Part shown: positions 25,836-34,571 of the stretch, one piece after another
How positions within the stretch are numbered: the first letter of the stretch is position 1
Layout of the letters: each line of letters begins with the position of its first letter
From: CAZMRF01 sp964568735
GTDB lineage: Bacteria > Acidobacteriota > Polarisedimenticolia > JACPZX01
Assembly (NCBI GenBank): GCA_964568735.1
Contig: CAZMRF010000013.1
Coordinates: forward strand, 1 to 64,000
Direction of reading: 5' to 3'
Length of the DNA: 64,000 nt
Notes under the pieces: model-generated
The model's database searches: none
The model's input: the letters and a program-made list of their open reading frames with translations, nothing else
Told to the model about the DNA's origin: nothing
Translations under genes and position numbers: made by a program

Positions 25836-27242
25836 ATGCCGCCCGAATACGACTTGATCGTCATTGGCTCCGGTCCCGCCGGCGAGAAGGGCGCCGCCCA
25901 GGCCGCCTACTTCGGCAAGAGCGTCGCCATCGTGGAGAGGGATCTCAGGCTCGGCGGCGCCTCGACCAACACCGGCACCCTGCCCAGCAAGACCCTGCGC
26001 GAGTCGGCGCTCTACTTTTCCGGCCTGAGGCAGCGGGGTCTCTACGGGATCGATTACTCGCTCAAGGAGAACCTGACGGTCGCCGACTTCCTGCACCGCG
26101 AGAAGCAGGTCGTCGCCATCCATCGCGATCTCATCTCGACCAACATCGCTCGACACGGGATCGATCTCATCGGGGGGGAAGCATCCTTCGAGGATCCCCG
26201 GACGCTGCTCATCAACCATGAGGGCGACGAGCAGCGCCTGATCGGCAGCCACTTCCTGATCGCGACGGGCTCGCGCCCGCACCGGCCCGCGGAGATCCCC
26301 TTCGACGACCAGGTGATCTGCGACTCGGACTCCGTCCTCGGGATGGACCGCATTCCCCGGAGCCTTCTCGTGGTCGGGGGCGGCGTGATCGGCTGTGAAT
26401 ACGCGTCGACCTTCGCCGCGCTGGGGGTCCGCGTGAGCCTCGTCGAGTCCAAGGATCGCCTCCTGCCCTTCCTGGACGCGGAGATCTCGGAGCAGCTCCG
26501 TGCGGGGATCGAGAAGCTCGGCGTGACGATGTGCATGGAGGATCGGCTCGCGTCGATCGTGAGAACGGGGGACTCCATCCGGGCGGAGCTGCGTTCCGGA
26601 AAGGTCATCGAGGCCGATCGTGCCCTCTTCGCCGCCGGCAGGCGCGGCTGCACGTCAGGGCTGGGCCTCGAGCGGGCGGGCGTGGCCGAGGACGGCCGCG
26701 GGCGGATCGAGGTCAACGAGCACTTCCAGACCACGGCGCCGCACATCTACGCCGCGGGCGACGTGATCGGTTTTCCGGGCCTGGCCGCGACTTCCATGGA
26801 GCAGGGGCGCGTGGCGGTCTGCCATGCCTTCCAGTTCCGCTACAAGACGCACGTCTCGTCGATGCTGCCCTTCGGGATCTACTCTATCCCCGAGGTATCG
26901 GCGGCGGGCGAGACGGAGGAGTCCTGCAAGGCCAAGGGGATTCCCTACGAGGTCGGGCGGGCCCGTTACGAGAACAACGCCCGCGCCCAGATCGTCGGGG
27001 ACACGCACGGCCTGCTGAAGCTCGTTTTCTCTCCCGACGACCTGAGCCTGCTCGGCATCCACTGCGTGGGGGAAGGGGCGACGGAGATCATCCACCTGGG
27101 GCTCATGGTGATGACCTCGGGCGGCGGGATCGATGCCTTCATCGAGGCCGTCTTCAACTTCCCCACGCTCTCTGAGATGTACAAATACGCGGCTTACGAC
27201 GGCTTGGGGAACCTCTCGGGCCACAAGCTCCGGGAAGGCTGA
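25836..27242 (+). CDS. sthA: soluble pyridine nucleotide transhydrogenase SthA
   Basis: A 468-residue FAD-dependent enzyme that moves reducing equivalents between NADPH and NADH in the cytoplasm. The FAD motif is VIGSGPAGEKGA, the nucleotide motif VVGGGVIGCEYA, and the FAD-contacting APHIYAAGDVIGFPGLA. It belongs to the dihydrolipoamide dehydrogenase-like flavoproteins but has STNTGTLPSKTLRE where the disulfide enzymes have two cysteines; this loss of the redox cysteines is the mark of SthA. The C-terminal dimerisation domain ends with YAAYDGLGNL. Start ATG at 25836. Confidence 0.92.
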   Translation: MPPEYDLIVIGSGPAGEKGAAQAAYFGKSVAIVERDLRLGGASTNTGTLPSKTLRESALYFSGLRQRGLYGIDYSLKENLTVADFLHREKQVVAIHRDLISTNIARHGIDLIGGEASFEDPRTLLINHEGDEQRLIGSHFLIATGSRPHRPAEIPFDDQVICDSDSVLGMDRIPRSLLVVGGGVIGCEYASTFAALGVRVSLVESKDRLLPFLDAEISEQLRAGIEKLGVTMCMEDRLASIVRTGDSIRAELRSGKVIEADRALFAAGRRGCTSGLGLERAGVAEDGRGRIEVNEHFQTTAPHIYAAGDVIGFPGLAATSMEQGRVAVCHAFQFRYKTHVSSMLPFGIYSIPEVSAAGETEESCKAKGIPYEVGRARYENNARAQIVGDTHGLLKLVFSPDDLSLLGIHCVGEGATEIIHLGLMVMTSGGGIDAFIEAVFNFPTLSEMYKYAAYDGLGNLSGHKLREG

Positions 27243-27258
27243 GCGCGGGTGAAGTGAA

Positions 27259-27735
27259 TCAGCCTCCGGAGCTTTCCCGCGTCACCTTGATCTGCACGGG
27301 CGACTCCTTCACCTCCACTTCACGCGAGGCCGAGGCGTATCGCTTCCCCTCCCGGTCCTCGAGGATGATCCGGTAGGAATAGGTGCCCGCCTTCTCGAGG
27401 GAGAGGCTCTGCTCGAAGGTCTGCGGCACGGGGATCTCGGCGGGAGGCTTCAAGCAGGGGATCATGTCTCGCGTCGTGAAGGGCAGGCCGGTGCCCGTGG
27501 TGTTGGTCCAGTCGGCCTGGACGAAGCAGGCCTTCATGGCGTCCGGACCGGACAGCTTGATCTCACCAGTGAGAGTCAGCTCCATCGGGAGCATCCCGTG
27601 ATGGGCCGAGACGCGCAGCTCGATCACCGGCTTGCCGGGGAGCGCGCTGATGGGCTCGGCCGGTTCCTTGGAGCCTGCCGGTGCCAGCGTGCAGCAGAGG
27701 AGTGAAACGGACGCGACTACGGTCTCTCGTCTCAT
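27259..27735 (-). CDS. secreted protein of unknown function
   Basis: A 158-residue protein with a signal peptide (MRRETVVASVSLLCCTLAPAG). The mature part reads like a single immunoglobulin-like or PKD-type beta-sandwich: VIELRVSAHHGMLPMELTLTGEI, then AGTYSYRIILEDREGKRYAS and a final strand EVEVKESPVQIKV. Two cysteines (in KACFVQADW and DMIPCLKPP) could form a disulfide. The ATG at 27735 has GGAGG 6 bases upstream. I do not recognise a family. It is convergent with sthA (16-base gap). Confidence 0.65.
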   Translation of the reverse strand: MRRETVVASVSLLCCTLAPAGSKEPAEPISALPGKPVIELRVSAHHGMLPMELTLTGEIKLSGPDAMKACFVQADWTNTTGTGLPFTTRDMIPCLKPPAEIPVPQTFEQSLSLEKAGTYSYRIILEDREGKRYASASREVEVKESPVQIKVTRESSGG

Positions 27736-27870
27736 GTCTTCCTCCTTGCCGGGATGCCAACCCTGAGAGCCTAGCACCCCCCCGGGGACCCCTGCACCTC
27801 CCGGGCGGCTGGTGTATCGTCCCCTCTCCGCGTCCGCCCGCGGGGATCCTGTCTCGTGGAGGAGGAGAGA

Positions 27871-29319
27871 TTGTCGGGCGTCCGATCGGTTCATCTCATC
27901 GGCATCTGCGGAACGGGCATGGGATCGCTCGCGGGTTTGCTGAAGTCACGCGGTTTCGACGTGCGCGGCTCGGATGAGAGCGTCTACCCGCCGATCTCGA
28001 CGATGCTGGAGTCACTGGGGATTCCCATCCTCAAGGGGTACGGGCCGCAGAACCTCATGCCCTTCCCCGATCTCGTCGTCGTGGGCAACGTCGTGGGGCG
28101 CTCCAACCCCGAGGTGGTGGCGCTCCTCGAGAGCGGCCTGCCCTACATGAGCATGCCGCAGGCTCTCGGCGAGTTCGTCCTGGCCGGCCGCCATCCCGTG
28201 GTGGTCGCCGGCACTCACGGCAAGACGACGACATCGGCCATGATGAGCCACGTCCTCCTCGAGGCCGGGCAGGATCCCTCGTGGTTCGTCGGCGGGGTCG
28301 TGATGGGAGACGACAGGTCCTTTCACCTGGGAGGAGGCAGCCACGTCGTCGTGGAGGGCGACGAGTACGAGACCTCCTTCTTCGACAAGGGCCCCAAGCT
28401 GCTCCACTACAGGCCGAGGACCGCCATCCTGACGAGCGTCGAGTACGATCATGCCGAGATGTTCCCCAGCTTCGAGGCGGTCCAGGAGGCCTTCCGCCGC
28501 TTCGTCCAGCTCATTCCCGAGGACGGAACGCTCGTCGCCTGCTCCGACGATGCCGGCGTCCTGTCCGAGCTGCCTCACGCCCGGTGCGGCGTCGTGCGCT
28601 ACGGTCTGCACTCGGGCGACCTTCGCGGCCGCGTCGAGCACGAGGGTCCGGAAGGCACGAAGTTCGTCGCATCCTCGGGGCGAGCCGAGGCGCGCTTCGC
28701 GATCCCCCAGACCGGGCGGCACAACACGCTCAACGCCCTGGCGGTCGTGGGCGCCGCTCGCTCGCTCGGCATCGAGGACGCGAGGATCGCCCCGGGCCTC
28801 TCCAGCTTCCGAGGGGTGCGCCGCAGGCAGGAGATCGTGGGGGTGGCCGGCGGCGTCACGGTCCTCGACGATTTCGCGCATCATCCCACGGCCGTCCGCG
28901 AGACCATCGCCGGAACCCGGGTCCGCTTCGCCCCGAGGCGTTTCTGGGCCGTCTTCGAGCCGCGCACGAACACGACGCGCCGGAAGGTCTTTCAGGAAAC
29001 CTACGCCGAGGCCTTCGACGGCGCGGACGTGGCTGTCATCGCCGCCGTCGATCACCCCGAGCGAGCGCCGGAAGGGAACCGGCTCGACGTCGCGCGGCTG
29101 GTCGAGGACGTGAGGTCGAGGGGCGTCGACGCCCGCTACGTCCCGGATGTGGAGGCCATCGTCGGCATGCTGGCCGCCGAGTGCGCTCCGGGCGACGTCG
29201 TCCTGATCATGTCGAACGGGGCTTTCGGCGGGATCCACCGGAAGCTCCTCGCCGCGCTCGACGGCCGGGCGAGAGGCCACGATCGCGCGAAGATCGGAGA
29301 GCGAGATTCGGCATCCTAG
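27871..29319 (+). CDS. mpl: UDP-MurNAc:L-Ala-gamma-D-Glu-meso-DAP ligase (murein peptide ligase)
   Basis: A cytoplasmic ligase that attaches recycled tripeptide to UDP-N-acetylmuramate, so the cell recycles peptidoglycan. The 482 residues have the Mur ligase layout: N-terminal nucleotide fold with LIGICGTGMGSLAGLL, central ATP-binding VVVAGTHGKTTTSAMM, the conserved VEGDEYETSFFDKGPKLLHY that separates Mpl from MurC, and the C-terminal VLDDFAHHPTAVRETI. I chose the TTG at 27871 because GGAGG lies 8 bases upstream; the GTG at 27856 would have none. The organism should therefore have meso-diaminopimelate peptidoglycan and recycle it. Confidence 0.9.
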   Translation: MSGVRSVHLIGICGTGMGSLAGLLKSRGFDVRGSDESVYPPISTMLESLGIPILKGYGPQNLMPFPDLVVVGNVVGRSNPEVVALLESGLPYMSMPQALGEFVLAGRHPVVVAGTHGKTTTSAMMSHVLLEAGQDPSWFVGGVVMGDDRSFHLGGGSHVVVEGDEYETSFFDKGPKLLHYRPRTAILTSVEYDHAEMFPSFEAVQEAFRRFVQLIPEDGTLVACSDDAGVLSELPHARCGVVRYGLHSGDLRGRVEHEGPEGTKFVASSGRAEARFAIPQTGRHNTLNALAVVGAARSLGIEDARIAPGLSSFRGVRRRQEIVGVAGGVTVLDDFAHHPTAVRETIAGTRVRFAPRRFWAVFEPRTNTTRRKVFQETYAEAFDGADVAVIAAVDHPERAPEGNRLDVARLVEDVRSRGVDARYVPDVEAIVGMLAAECAPGDVVLIMSNGAFGGIHRKLLAALDGRARGHDRAKIGERDSAS

Positions 29320-29395
29320 GGCGCCTGCGGGGTAGAGAGAGCGGTATGCACCCGTCTCAGAACGGCGATTCCATGCGCCGACCGATCCGAGGGCC

Positions 29396-31024
29396 TCAGC
29401 GGCGGCCGGCCGGCACCGCGGACGGGAACTCGTGGATCTCCGCTCCCGCGGAGGCCCCAGTTCCAGGAGTTTCCAGCGGGAGTACCACTCGGATGGTCGT
29501 TCCCTTGCCGGGCGCCGATTCGACCTCGACGGCCCCGCCGTGCGCCGAGATGATGCTCGAGGCGATGGCCATCCCCAGCCCCGAGCCGGTCTCCTTGCCG
29601 GAGGTATAGAAGGGCTCGAAGGCGCGACGGCGCACCTCCTCCGTCATCCCGCAGCCCGAGTCGGTCACCGAGATCACGAGGCGATCTGCGGCGATGGCCC
29701 CGCCCACACGGACCTCGCCTCCCCCGGGCATCGCCTCGGAGGCGTTGCGCAGGAGGTTGCGGAAAACGCGCTCCATGCGGGCCGGGTCGATCATCAAGGT
29801 GACGTCGTCCCTCAGGGCCACCAGGACGCGGATGGAGCGCGCGCTCATCTCCGCGTGGACGGCCCGGGCCACCCGCCCGAGGAAGATCCGCAGCGATACA
29901 GGCTCCGTCCGAAGCTCCATGCGACCCCGGCAGAAGTCGAGGACCTCTTTGGTCATCCCGGTCATGCGCTGCGCTTCTTCGCCGATGAGACCCAGCAGCT
30001 CCTGCGCCTTCGGCGCGGCCGGATCCCTCATGACGAGATGCAGGGCGGCGTGGATCCCCGTGATCGGTCCATTCAGGTCGTGGACGATGGAGGAGACCAT
30101 TCTCCCGACGGCCGACAGCCGCTCCGTCATGATCATCTGCTCGCTGAGACGCGCGTTCTCGATGGCCACCGACGCCTGGTCGGCGAGCGCCTCGAGGATC
30201 TCGAGGTCCTCGGTGATCGCGCCCTCCAGCGCTCCGCGATGGTCGATGTAGAGGATGCCCGTGGGCTCCCCGCGCGCCAGGATGGGGGTGCACATGACCG
30301 TCTGGAGCTTGAGCCTGACGATGGACGCGCTGCCGGCCTCGCCGATCCCCTCGGGATCACCTGGGACGTAATGAACGGATCGCTTCGAGCGGATGGCCTT
30401 GCGGATGAGGCTGAGGCTGGCCGGGATCGTCTCGCCGCGCAGGCGAGCCTCGTCGAGGTTCCTCGACGCGCAGGGATTGAGAGAGCCGTCCTGCTCCACC
30501 AGAAGAAGGAAGCCCTTCTCCGCGCCCGTCACCTGGAGCGCCGCGTCCATCACTCTGTTCAGGACCTCGTCGAGCACCAGGGAGGAATTGATCGCACGGC
30601 ACGCCGTGAGGAGCCCCCGCAGCTTCTTCTCCCTGAGATCCCCGGTCCTCGAGCTCTCGATCAGGAAGGTCAGCCGGTAGGGGCAGCCCTGTCCGAACGT
30701 GATCACGTCGCCGTGAGCGAGGACGCCCTTGTGCGCGGAGACGCCGTTGACGAGAGTCGTCATCCCCGCGCTCGTGTCGGCGAAGGTGAATCTGTCGCCT
30801 TCCCTGAGGATGAGAAGGTGGCAGGGAGCGACGCTCTCGTGCTCGAGGCGGAGCCCGGAGCCCGGCTCGCTCCCCACGCGCAGGAGCCCCTGCCGGAAGA
30901 CGATCGTCTTCTCGAACCCCTTCTCGTCCTCGATGCGGATCCGGACCGGGATTCTGCCCTGCGCTTCCTGCTTCAAGGTCGATGCCTTCCGGGGCGGAGA
31001 GGCCTGCGCCGCCCGGGGGCTCAA
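29396..31024 (-). CDS. FHA-GAF sensor histidine kinase
   Basis: A 542-residue cytoplasmic kinase. Residues about 25-120 are an FHA domain (LLRVGSEPGSGLRLEHESVAPCHLLI), which binds phosphothreonine; about 135-300 a GAF domain (VLDEVLNRVMDAALQVTGAEKGFLLL to VAIENARLSEQM); then the phospho-accepting histidine in VSSIVHDLNGPITGI and an ATPase domain with NLLRNASEAM, VTDSGCGM and GSGLGMAIASS. No receiver domain or adjacent response regulator is present. The FHA domain suggests cross-talk with Ser/Thr kinases such as the one at 18955-21633. Start is uncertain: the frame opens at a TTG with only a weak ribosome site. Confidence 0.88.
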   Translation of the reverse strand: MSPRAAQASPPRKASTLKQEAQGRIPVRIRIEDEKGFEKTIVFRQGLLRVGSEPGSGLRLEHESVAPCHLLILREGDRFTFADTSAGMTTLVNGVSAHKGVLAHGDVITFGQGCPYRLTFLIESSRTGDLREKKLRGLLTACRAINSSLVLDEVLNRVMDAALQVTGAEKGFLLLVEQDGSLNPCASRNLDEARLRGETIPASLSLIRKAIRSKRSVHYVPGDPEGIGEAGSASIVRLKLQTVMCTPILARGEPTGILYIDHRGALEGAITEDLEILEALADQASVAIENARLSEQMIMTERLSAVGRMVSSIVHDLNGPITGIHAALHLVMRDPAAPKAQELLGLIGEEAQRMTGMTKEVLDFCRGRMELRTEPVSLRIFLGRVARAVHAEMSARSIRVLVALRDDVTLMIDPARMERVFRNLLRNASEAMPGGGEVRVGGAIAADRLVISVTDSGCGMTEEVRRRAFEPFYTSGKETGSGLGMAIASSIISAHGGAVEVESAPGKGTTIRVVLPLETPGTGASAGAEIHEFPSAVPAGRR

Positions 31025-31026
31025 TG

Positions 31027-31041
31027 TAGGAGCCCGTCCTG
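31027..31041 (+). repeat. dispersed repeat, variant copy
   Basis: TAGGAGCCCGTCCTG, one base different from the common core (GCCCGTCC for GCCTGTCC). It sits immediately upstream of the FHA-GAF kinase start. Confidence 0.4.
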
Positions 31042-31089
31042 GGACTGGCTAGGAGCGCGCGACAATGCCGACTGCGCCGACGCAGCCGA

Positions 31090-32352
31090 TCAGCGCTCCC
31101 CGTTCGGGGGAGGAGGGTAGACCTGGACCCCTCCTTTGAGGACGCGCTCGATCTGCAACGTCGCGCTGATGTCCTCGTGGGGAGCGCCCCGGACGATCAG
31201 GAGATCCGCCCAGGAGCCCACCTCGATCGTTCCCACCTTGCCCTGGTAGCCCAGCGCCCTGCCCGCCGCACCCGTTGCCGCCACGATCGCCTCGAGGGGC
31301 GTGAGCCCCGCCTCGGTCAGGTACCGGAGCTCCTCGTGGAGCGAAGCACCGGCCGGGGTTCCCTGAGTCGGGGTATCGCTCCCTGCGACCACCACTCCGC
31401 CGCGCAGCGCGAACTTCCTGATGAACTCGCGGCGCGCGGAGAGCCTGACGTCGCCGTAGATCCTGCCCAGGACGGCGAAGGTCGGGACGGCGAAGGCCTT
31501 CACTTCGAGCATCTTCCTCAACGCCTTCTCACGCTCTGCGACCACTTCGAAGTTGATCCCGCTGAGGTGCTCGACTCCCCTCGCGCCGCCATCGAGGGCC
31601 TCCATGATCCCGTAGCTGCTGCCGCCGTCGCTGTCGAAGGAGACGGGCAGGCCCTCCTGGGCGGCGGCCTCGCAGAGGGCTCTGAGGGAGTCGGGGGTCA
31701 TGTGCGCCTTGATCTTGACGAAGTCGGCGCCGGCTTCCTTGAGCTCGCGCACGACAGGACCCGCATCGGCGGGCGAGTGCATCACGGAGTATTGCTCCAG
31801 CTCGCCTTCGGGAAGGACGGCCGGGTCCAGAGGCGGCTGGCTCACGACGAAGCGCCCGCAGTGGAAGATCCTCGGGCCGGGGATTCTTCCGGACTCGACG
31901 CCTTCTTTGATACTGCGGATCCGCGCGATGGTCGTGGCTCCCATGTGCCGCACGGAAGTGACGCCGTACCTGAGAAAGTCGGAGAGGTCCACCCCATCCA
32001 CCAGGTGGACATGCATGTCGACGAGCCCGGGAAGAACCGTCAACCCGGTGGCGTCGATGGCCACCGCGCCCGGCGGGATTCTCGTCTCCCTGCGGGGGCC
32101 GGCCGCCATCACGCGGCCTCCCTCGATGATGATCGCCGTGTCGGGCAGCGGGTCGGCTCCCGTCCCGTCGATCAGCAAGCCGCCCACGACGGCGAAGATG
32201 GGACCGGCGGGCGCCTGATCCGGAATCGGCCCGGCGGGCTGCGTTCCGTCCACGCCGGGGACGAGCCCCGCCGTGCCCAGCGAGACTGCGGCGATGGCTC
32301 CGGCGAGTGCCAGTGCCAGCATGAGCACTTTTCCGACAGACTCCCTTCTCAC
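31090..32352 (-). CDS. secreted amidohydrolase (imidazolonepropionase-like)
   Basis: A 420-residue metal-dependent hydrolase of the amidohydrolase superfamily, carried to the periplasm by an N-terminal signal (GKVLMLALALAGAIAAVSLG). Metal ligands are in LPGLVDMHVHLVDG (HxH), a lysine in FVKIKAHM, a histidine in ARGVEHLSG and an aspartate in VVAGSDTPTQ. The final ADLLIVRGAPHEDIS strand belongs to the small composite beta domain. Relatives include prolidase-like and Xaa-Arg/Pro dipeptidases as well as imidazolonepropionase-like enzymes, so the substrate may be a dipeptide or cyclic amide. The start is the GTG at 32352, weakly supported. Confidence 0.85.
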   Translation of the reverse strand: MRRESVGKVLMLALALAGAIAAVSLGTAGLVPGVDGTQPAGPIPDQAPAGPIFAVVGGLLIDGTGADPLPDTAIIIEGGRVMAAGPRRETRIPPGAVAIDATGLTVLPGLVDMHVHLVDGVDLSDFLRYGVTSVRHMGATTIARIRSIKEGVESGRIPGPRIFHCGRFVVSQPPLDPAVLPEGELEQYSVMHSPADAGPVVRELKEAGADFVKIKAHMTPDSLRALCEAAAQEGLPVSFDSDGGSSYGIMEALDGGARGVEHLSGINFEVVAEREKALRKMLEVKAFAVPTFAVLGRIYGDVRLSARREFIRKFALRGGVVVAGSDTPTQGTPAGASLHEELRYLTEAGLTPLEAIVAATGAAGRALGYQGKVGTIEVGSWADLLIVRGAPHEDISATLQIERVLKGGVQVYPPPPNGER

Positions 32353-32459
32353 GGCGAACGCTGAGTGTAGACCAAGGATCCGCGGTGTGCTAAAAAGGCC
32401 CCGCGATCTTCCTCGGGCATCTGTTCCCGACCCCCCGCCGCAACCGGACCGGAGGAGCC

Positions 32460-33647
32460 ATGAAGCACCACGGAAACGGGAAGGTGAGTCGCGGCTCCCG
32501 CGCCATCCAGATCAAGCCCCTGACCCCGGGCGCCAGCGTCGCCGATCTGATCGACAACTACTACAACGCCTACAACGCGGCGCGCATCCGCGAGATCTGC
32601 CACTTGATGGCGCAGCGCGTGATGAAGAAGAACGTCACCGTCGGGGTATCGCTCGCCGGCGCGCTCACGCCCGCGGGATTCGGCTCCCTCCTCATTCCGC
32701 TGATGGAGAAGGGCTTCATCGACTACATCATCTCGACGGGCGCGAACCTCTACCACGACCTCCAGTACGGCCTTGGCTTTCAGTTCCAGCGGGGGACGCC
32801 CTTCGCGGACGACGTCGAGCTCTTCAAGAAGCGGCTGATCAGGATCTACGACATCATCATCGACTTCGATTCGCTGCTCCACTCCGATCAGTACCTCTAC
32901 AACCTGATCGATCAGAAGGAATACCAGCGGAAGATGTCCACCTCGGAGCTGCATCACCTCATCGGCCGCGACGTCGACAAGCTCGAGCGGGCGACGAAGC
33001 GGAAGGGCACGACGCTCCTGGCCGCGGCCTACCGGTGCGACGTGCCGATCTACACCTCCTCGCCGGGGGACAGCACCATCGGAATGAACGTGGCGGCTCG
33101 CGCGCTCGATGGCGGCGCGCTGGAGTTCGACGTGTCGCTCGACGTCAACGAGTCGTGCGCCATCGTCTACGAGGCGAAGAGGACCGGGAAGAGCGCCGCC
33201 GTGATGCTCGGAGGCGGCAGCCCCAAGAACTTTCTGCTCCAGACGGAGCCCCAGCTCCAGGAGGTCCTGGGCCTCGACCTCACGGGGCACGATTTCTACG
33301 TCCAGATCACCGACGCCCGCCCCGACACGGGTGGATTGAGCGGGGCGACCCCGGGGGAGGCGGTCTCATGGGGAAAGGTCGATCCGGAGATGCTCCCCCA
33401 TGCGATCGTCGCCTACTGCGACACGACGGTCGCCTTCCCTCTGGTGGCCTCCTATATCCTCACCAAGTGCCGCCCGCGGCCGCTCAAGCGGCTCTACAAG
33501 AGGCGGGAGAGGCTGGTCGTCGAGCTGCGGGAGACCGTCGCGGCCCGAAGGGCCGCGGGGAAGCGGAGTGCTCGCGGGACGATCATGCCGCCGGCGCCTA
33601 GCGCCAGCTATCGACGTCCGCGGTCGACGAGAAAACACGCTCGTTGA
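32460..33647 (+). CDS. deoxyhypusine synthase family protein
   Basis: A 395-residue NAD-dependent aminobutyl-transferase-like protein. Typical parts are VGVSLAGALTPAGFG, IDYIISTGANLYHDL, the TSSPGDSTIGMN segment, GGGSPKNFLLQ and SGATPGEAVSWGKV, where the lysine corresponds to the one that carries the aminobutyl intermediate in deoxyhypusine synthase. In eukaryotes and archaea the enzyme modifies eIF5A/aIF5A with spermidine; bacteria lack that substrate, and bacterial homologues have been linked to polyamine formation such as homospermidine. I therefore favour a polyamine role. The ATG at 32460 follows GGAGG. The last 50 bases overlap the convergent gene. The C-terminal 40 residues are basic and low in complexity. 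Confidence 0.88.
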   Translation: MKHHGNGKVSRGSRAIQIKPLTPGASVADLIDNYYNAYNAARIREICHLMAQRVMKKNVTVGVSLAGALTPAGFGSLLIPLMEKGFIDYIISTGANLYHDLQYGLGFQFQRGTPFADDVELFKKRLIRIYDIIIDFDSLLHSDQYLYNLIDQKEYQRKMSTSELHHLIGRDVDKLERATKRKGTTLLAAAYRCDVPIYTSSPGDSTIGMNVAARALDGGALEFDVSLDVNESCAIVYEAKRTGKSAAVMLGGGSPKNFLLQTEPQLQEVLGLDLTGHDFYVQITDARPDTGGLSGATPGEAVSWGKVDPEMLPHAIVAYCDTTVAFPLVASYILTKCRPRPLKRLYKRRERLVVELRETVAARRAAGKRSARGTIMPPAPSASYRRPRSTRKHAR

Positions 33648-34389
33648 GCGTCTTGAAGATCTCGATGTCCCGGAAGTGGATCTTCCACGCGCCGCCATCC
33701 GCAATCCGTTCTGTCGCGAGCATCACCTCCCCGAACCGGGTCCATCCGGTCCAGCTCCAGCCGGCGGGCTCTCCCTGATCTGAGGCGGCCGCGCCCTCGG
33801 CGAGCACGCACTCCGACCGGTCCACCTCGCCGCTCTCGGCGTCCACGAAGAGCCGGCAGCGCTGGTGGGGAGTGCGGCCTGCCGGGAAGGTGAGATCCAG
33901 GAGCTCGTACTGCTTGCACTCCCGGCGCACCGGGCCTTCCTGGCTCAGGACGACATCGGGCTCCTTCACCCTGCTGGGCATGAGGAGCCAGTGCGTGTCG
34001 TGCATCCAGGCGGCGTGAGCCTTCTCGAGATAGGGGGCCGCCTCCGCTTCGATCATGCCGCGGTCGGCGACCTCGCAGGCTCCGATGCCCGAAGGCAGGT
34101 GGGTCAGACAGACCGCGGGGTGACCCTCATCATCGGTCATCTCGACGCGGTGCATGCTCTTGCGGAAATCCAGGTAGTGCGTCCGGGTGAACACTTCCTT
34201 GCCGTCCTTCTCCAGCACGCAGGTGAAGCGCAGGTAGGGCACGGAGGCCGCGGGATCCCCGCCCCATGCGAGGATGCGGTCGGCCACCTGGGAGGCGTCA
34301 GGAGCTGCGGCGGTCCACGAAGCCAGGCAGGCCGCGCTCACGGTGAACAGGGCCATCAGCCGGCCGCGGGGCGGGACGGCGCTCGTCAT
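33598..34389 (-). CDS. secreted protein, possibly LolA-like fold, function unknown
   Basis: A 263-residue protein with a signal peptide (GRLMALFTVSAACLASWTAAAP). The mature part alternates short beta strands: YLRFTCVLEKDGKEVFTRTHYLDF, MHRVEMTDDEGH, RRECKQYELLDLTFP, CRLFVDAESGEVDRSEC and ending EIFKTLNERVFS. This pattern, with the phrase FVDAESGEVDRSE, recalls outer-membrane lipoprotein-sorting-like or DUF1571-type beta folds, but I cannot assign a family. The ATG at 34389 has GGAGAG at a good distance. Convergent with the deoxyhypusine synthase-like gene, overlapping it by 50 bases. Confidence 0.65.
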   Translation of the reverse strand: MTSAVPPRGRLMALFTVSAACLASWTAAAPDASQVADRILAWGGDPAASVPYLRFTCVLEKDGKEVFTRTHYLDFRKSMHRVEMTDDEGHPAVCLTHLPSGIGACEVADRGMIEAEAAPYLEKAHAAWMHDTHWLLMPSRVKEPDVVLSQEGPVRRECKQYELLDLTFPAGRTPHQRCRLFVDAESGEVDRSECVLAEGAAASDQGEPAGWSWTGWTRFGEVMLATERIADGGAWKIHFRDIEIFKTLNERVFSSTADVDSWR

Positions 34390-34471
34390 CGGCTCTCTCC
34401 TGAATCCAGGCGGGGAAGCGGAATGCCTGCTCCGGGAAGCCCGGGTCGTCGGCCCTTCGCGTTGCTTCCCA

Positions 34472-34500
34472 TTGTCCGCGCTGGAGCCGCCTCCTATAAT
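34472..34500 (+). promoter_or_regulatory. sigma-70 promoter for glutamate dehydrogenase
   Basis: TTGTCC (34472-34477), a 17-base spacer, then a perfect TATAAT (34495-34500). Transcription would start near 34507, about 65 bases before the gdhA ATG. Confidence 0.7.
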
Positions 34501-34571
34501 AGGCCGCTTTCCATACAGACTTCACCGTTACCTCCGCCGGCGATCGGCGGCCTCCCAGGAGCTTTGCGAAG

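Noticed and set aside
28012..31120. Very long frames opposite mpl (28012-29280, minus) and opposite the FHA-GAF kinase (29432-31120, plus)
   Set aside because: Shadows of well-supported genes in high-GC sequence; products are charged low-complexity strings.
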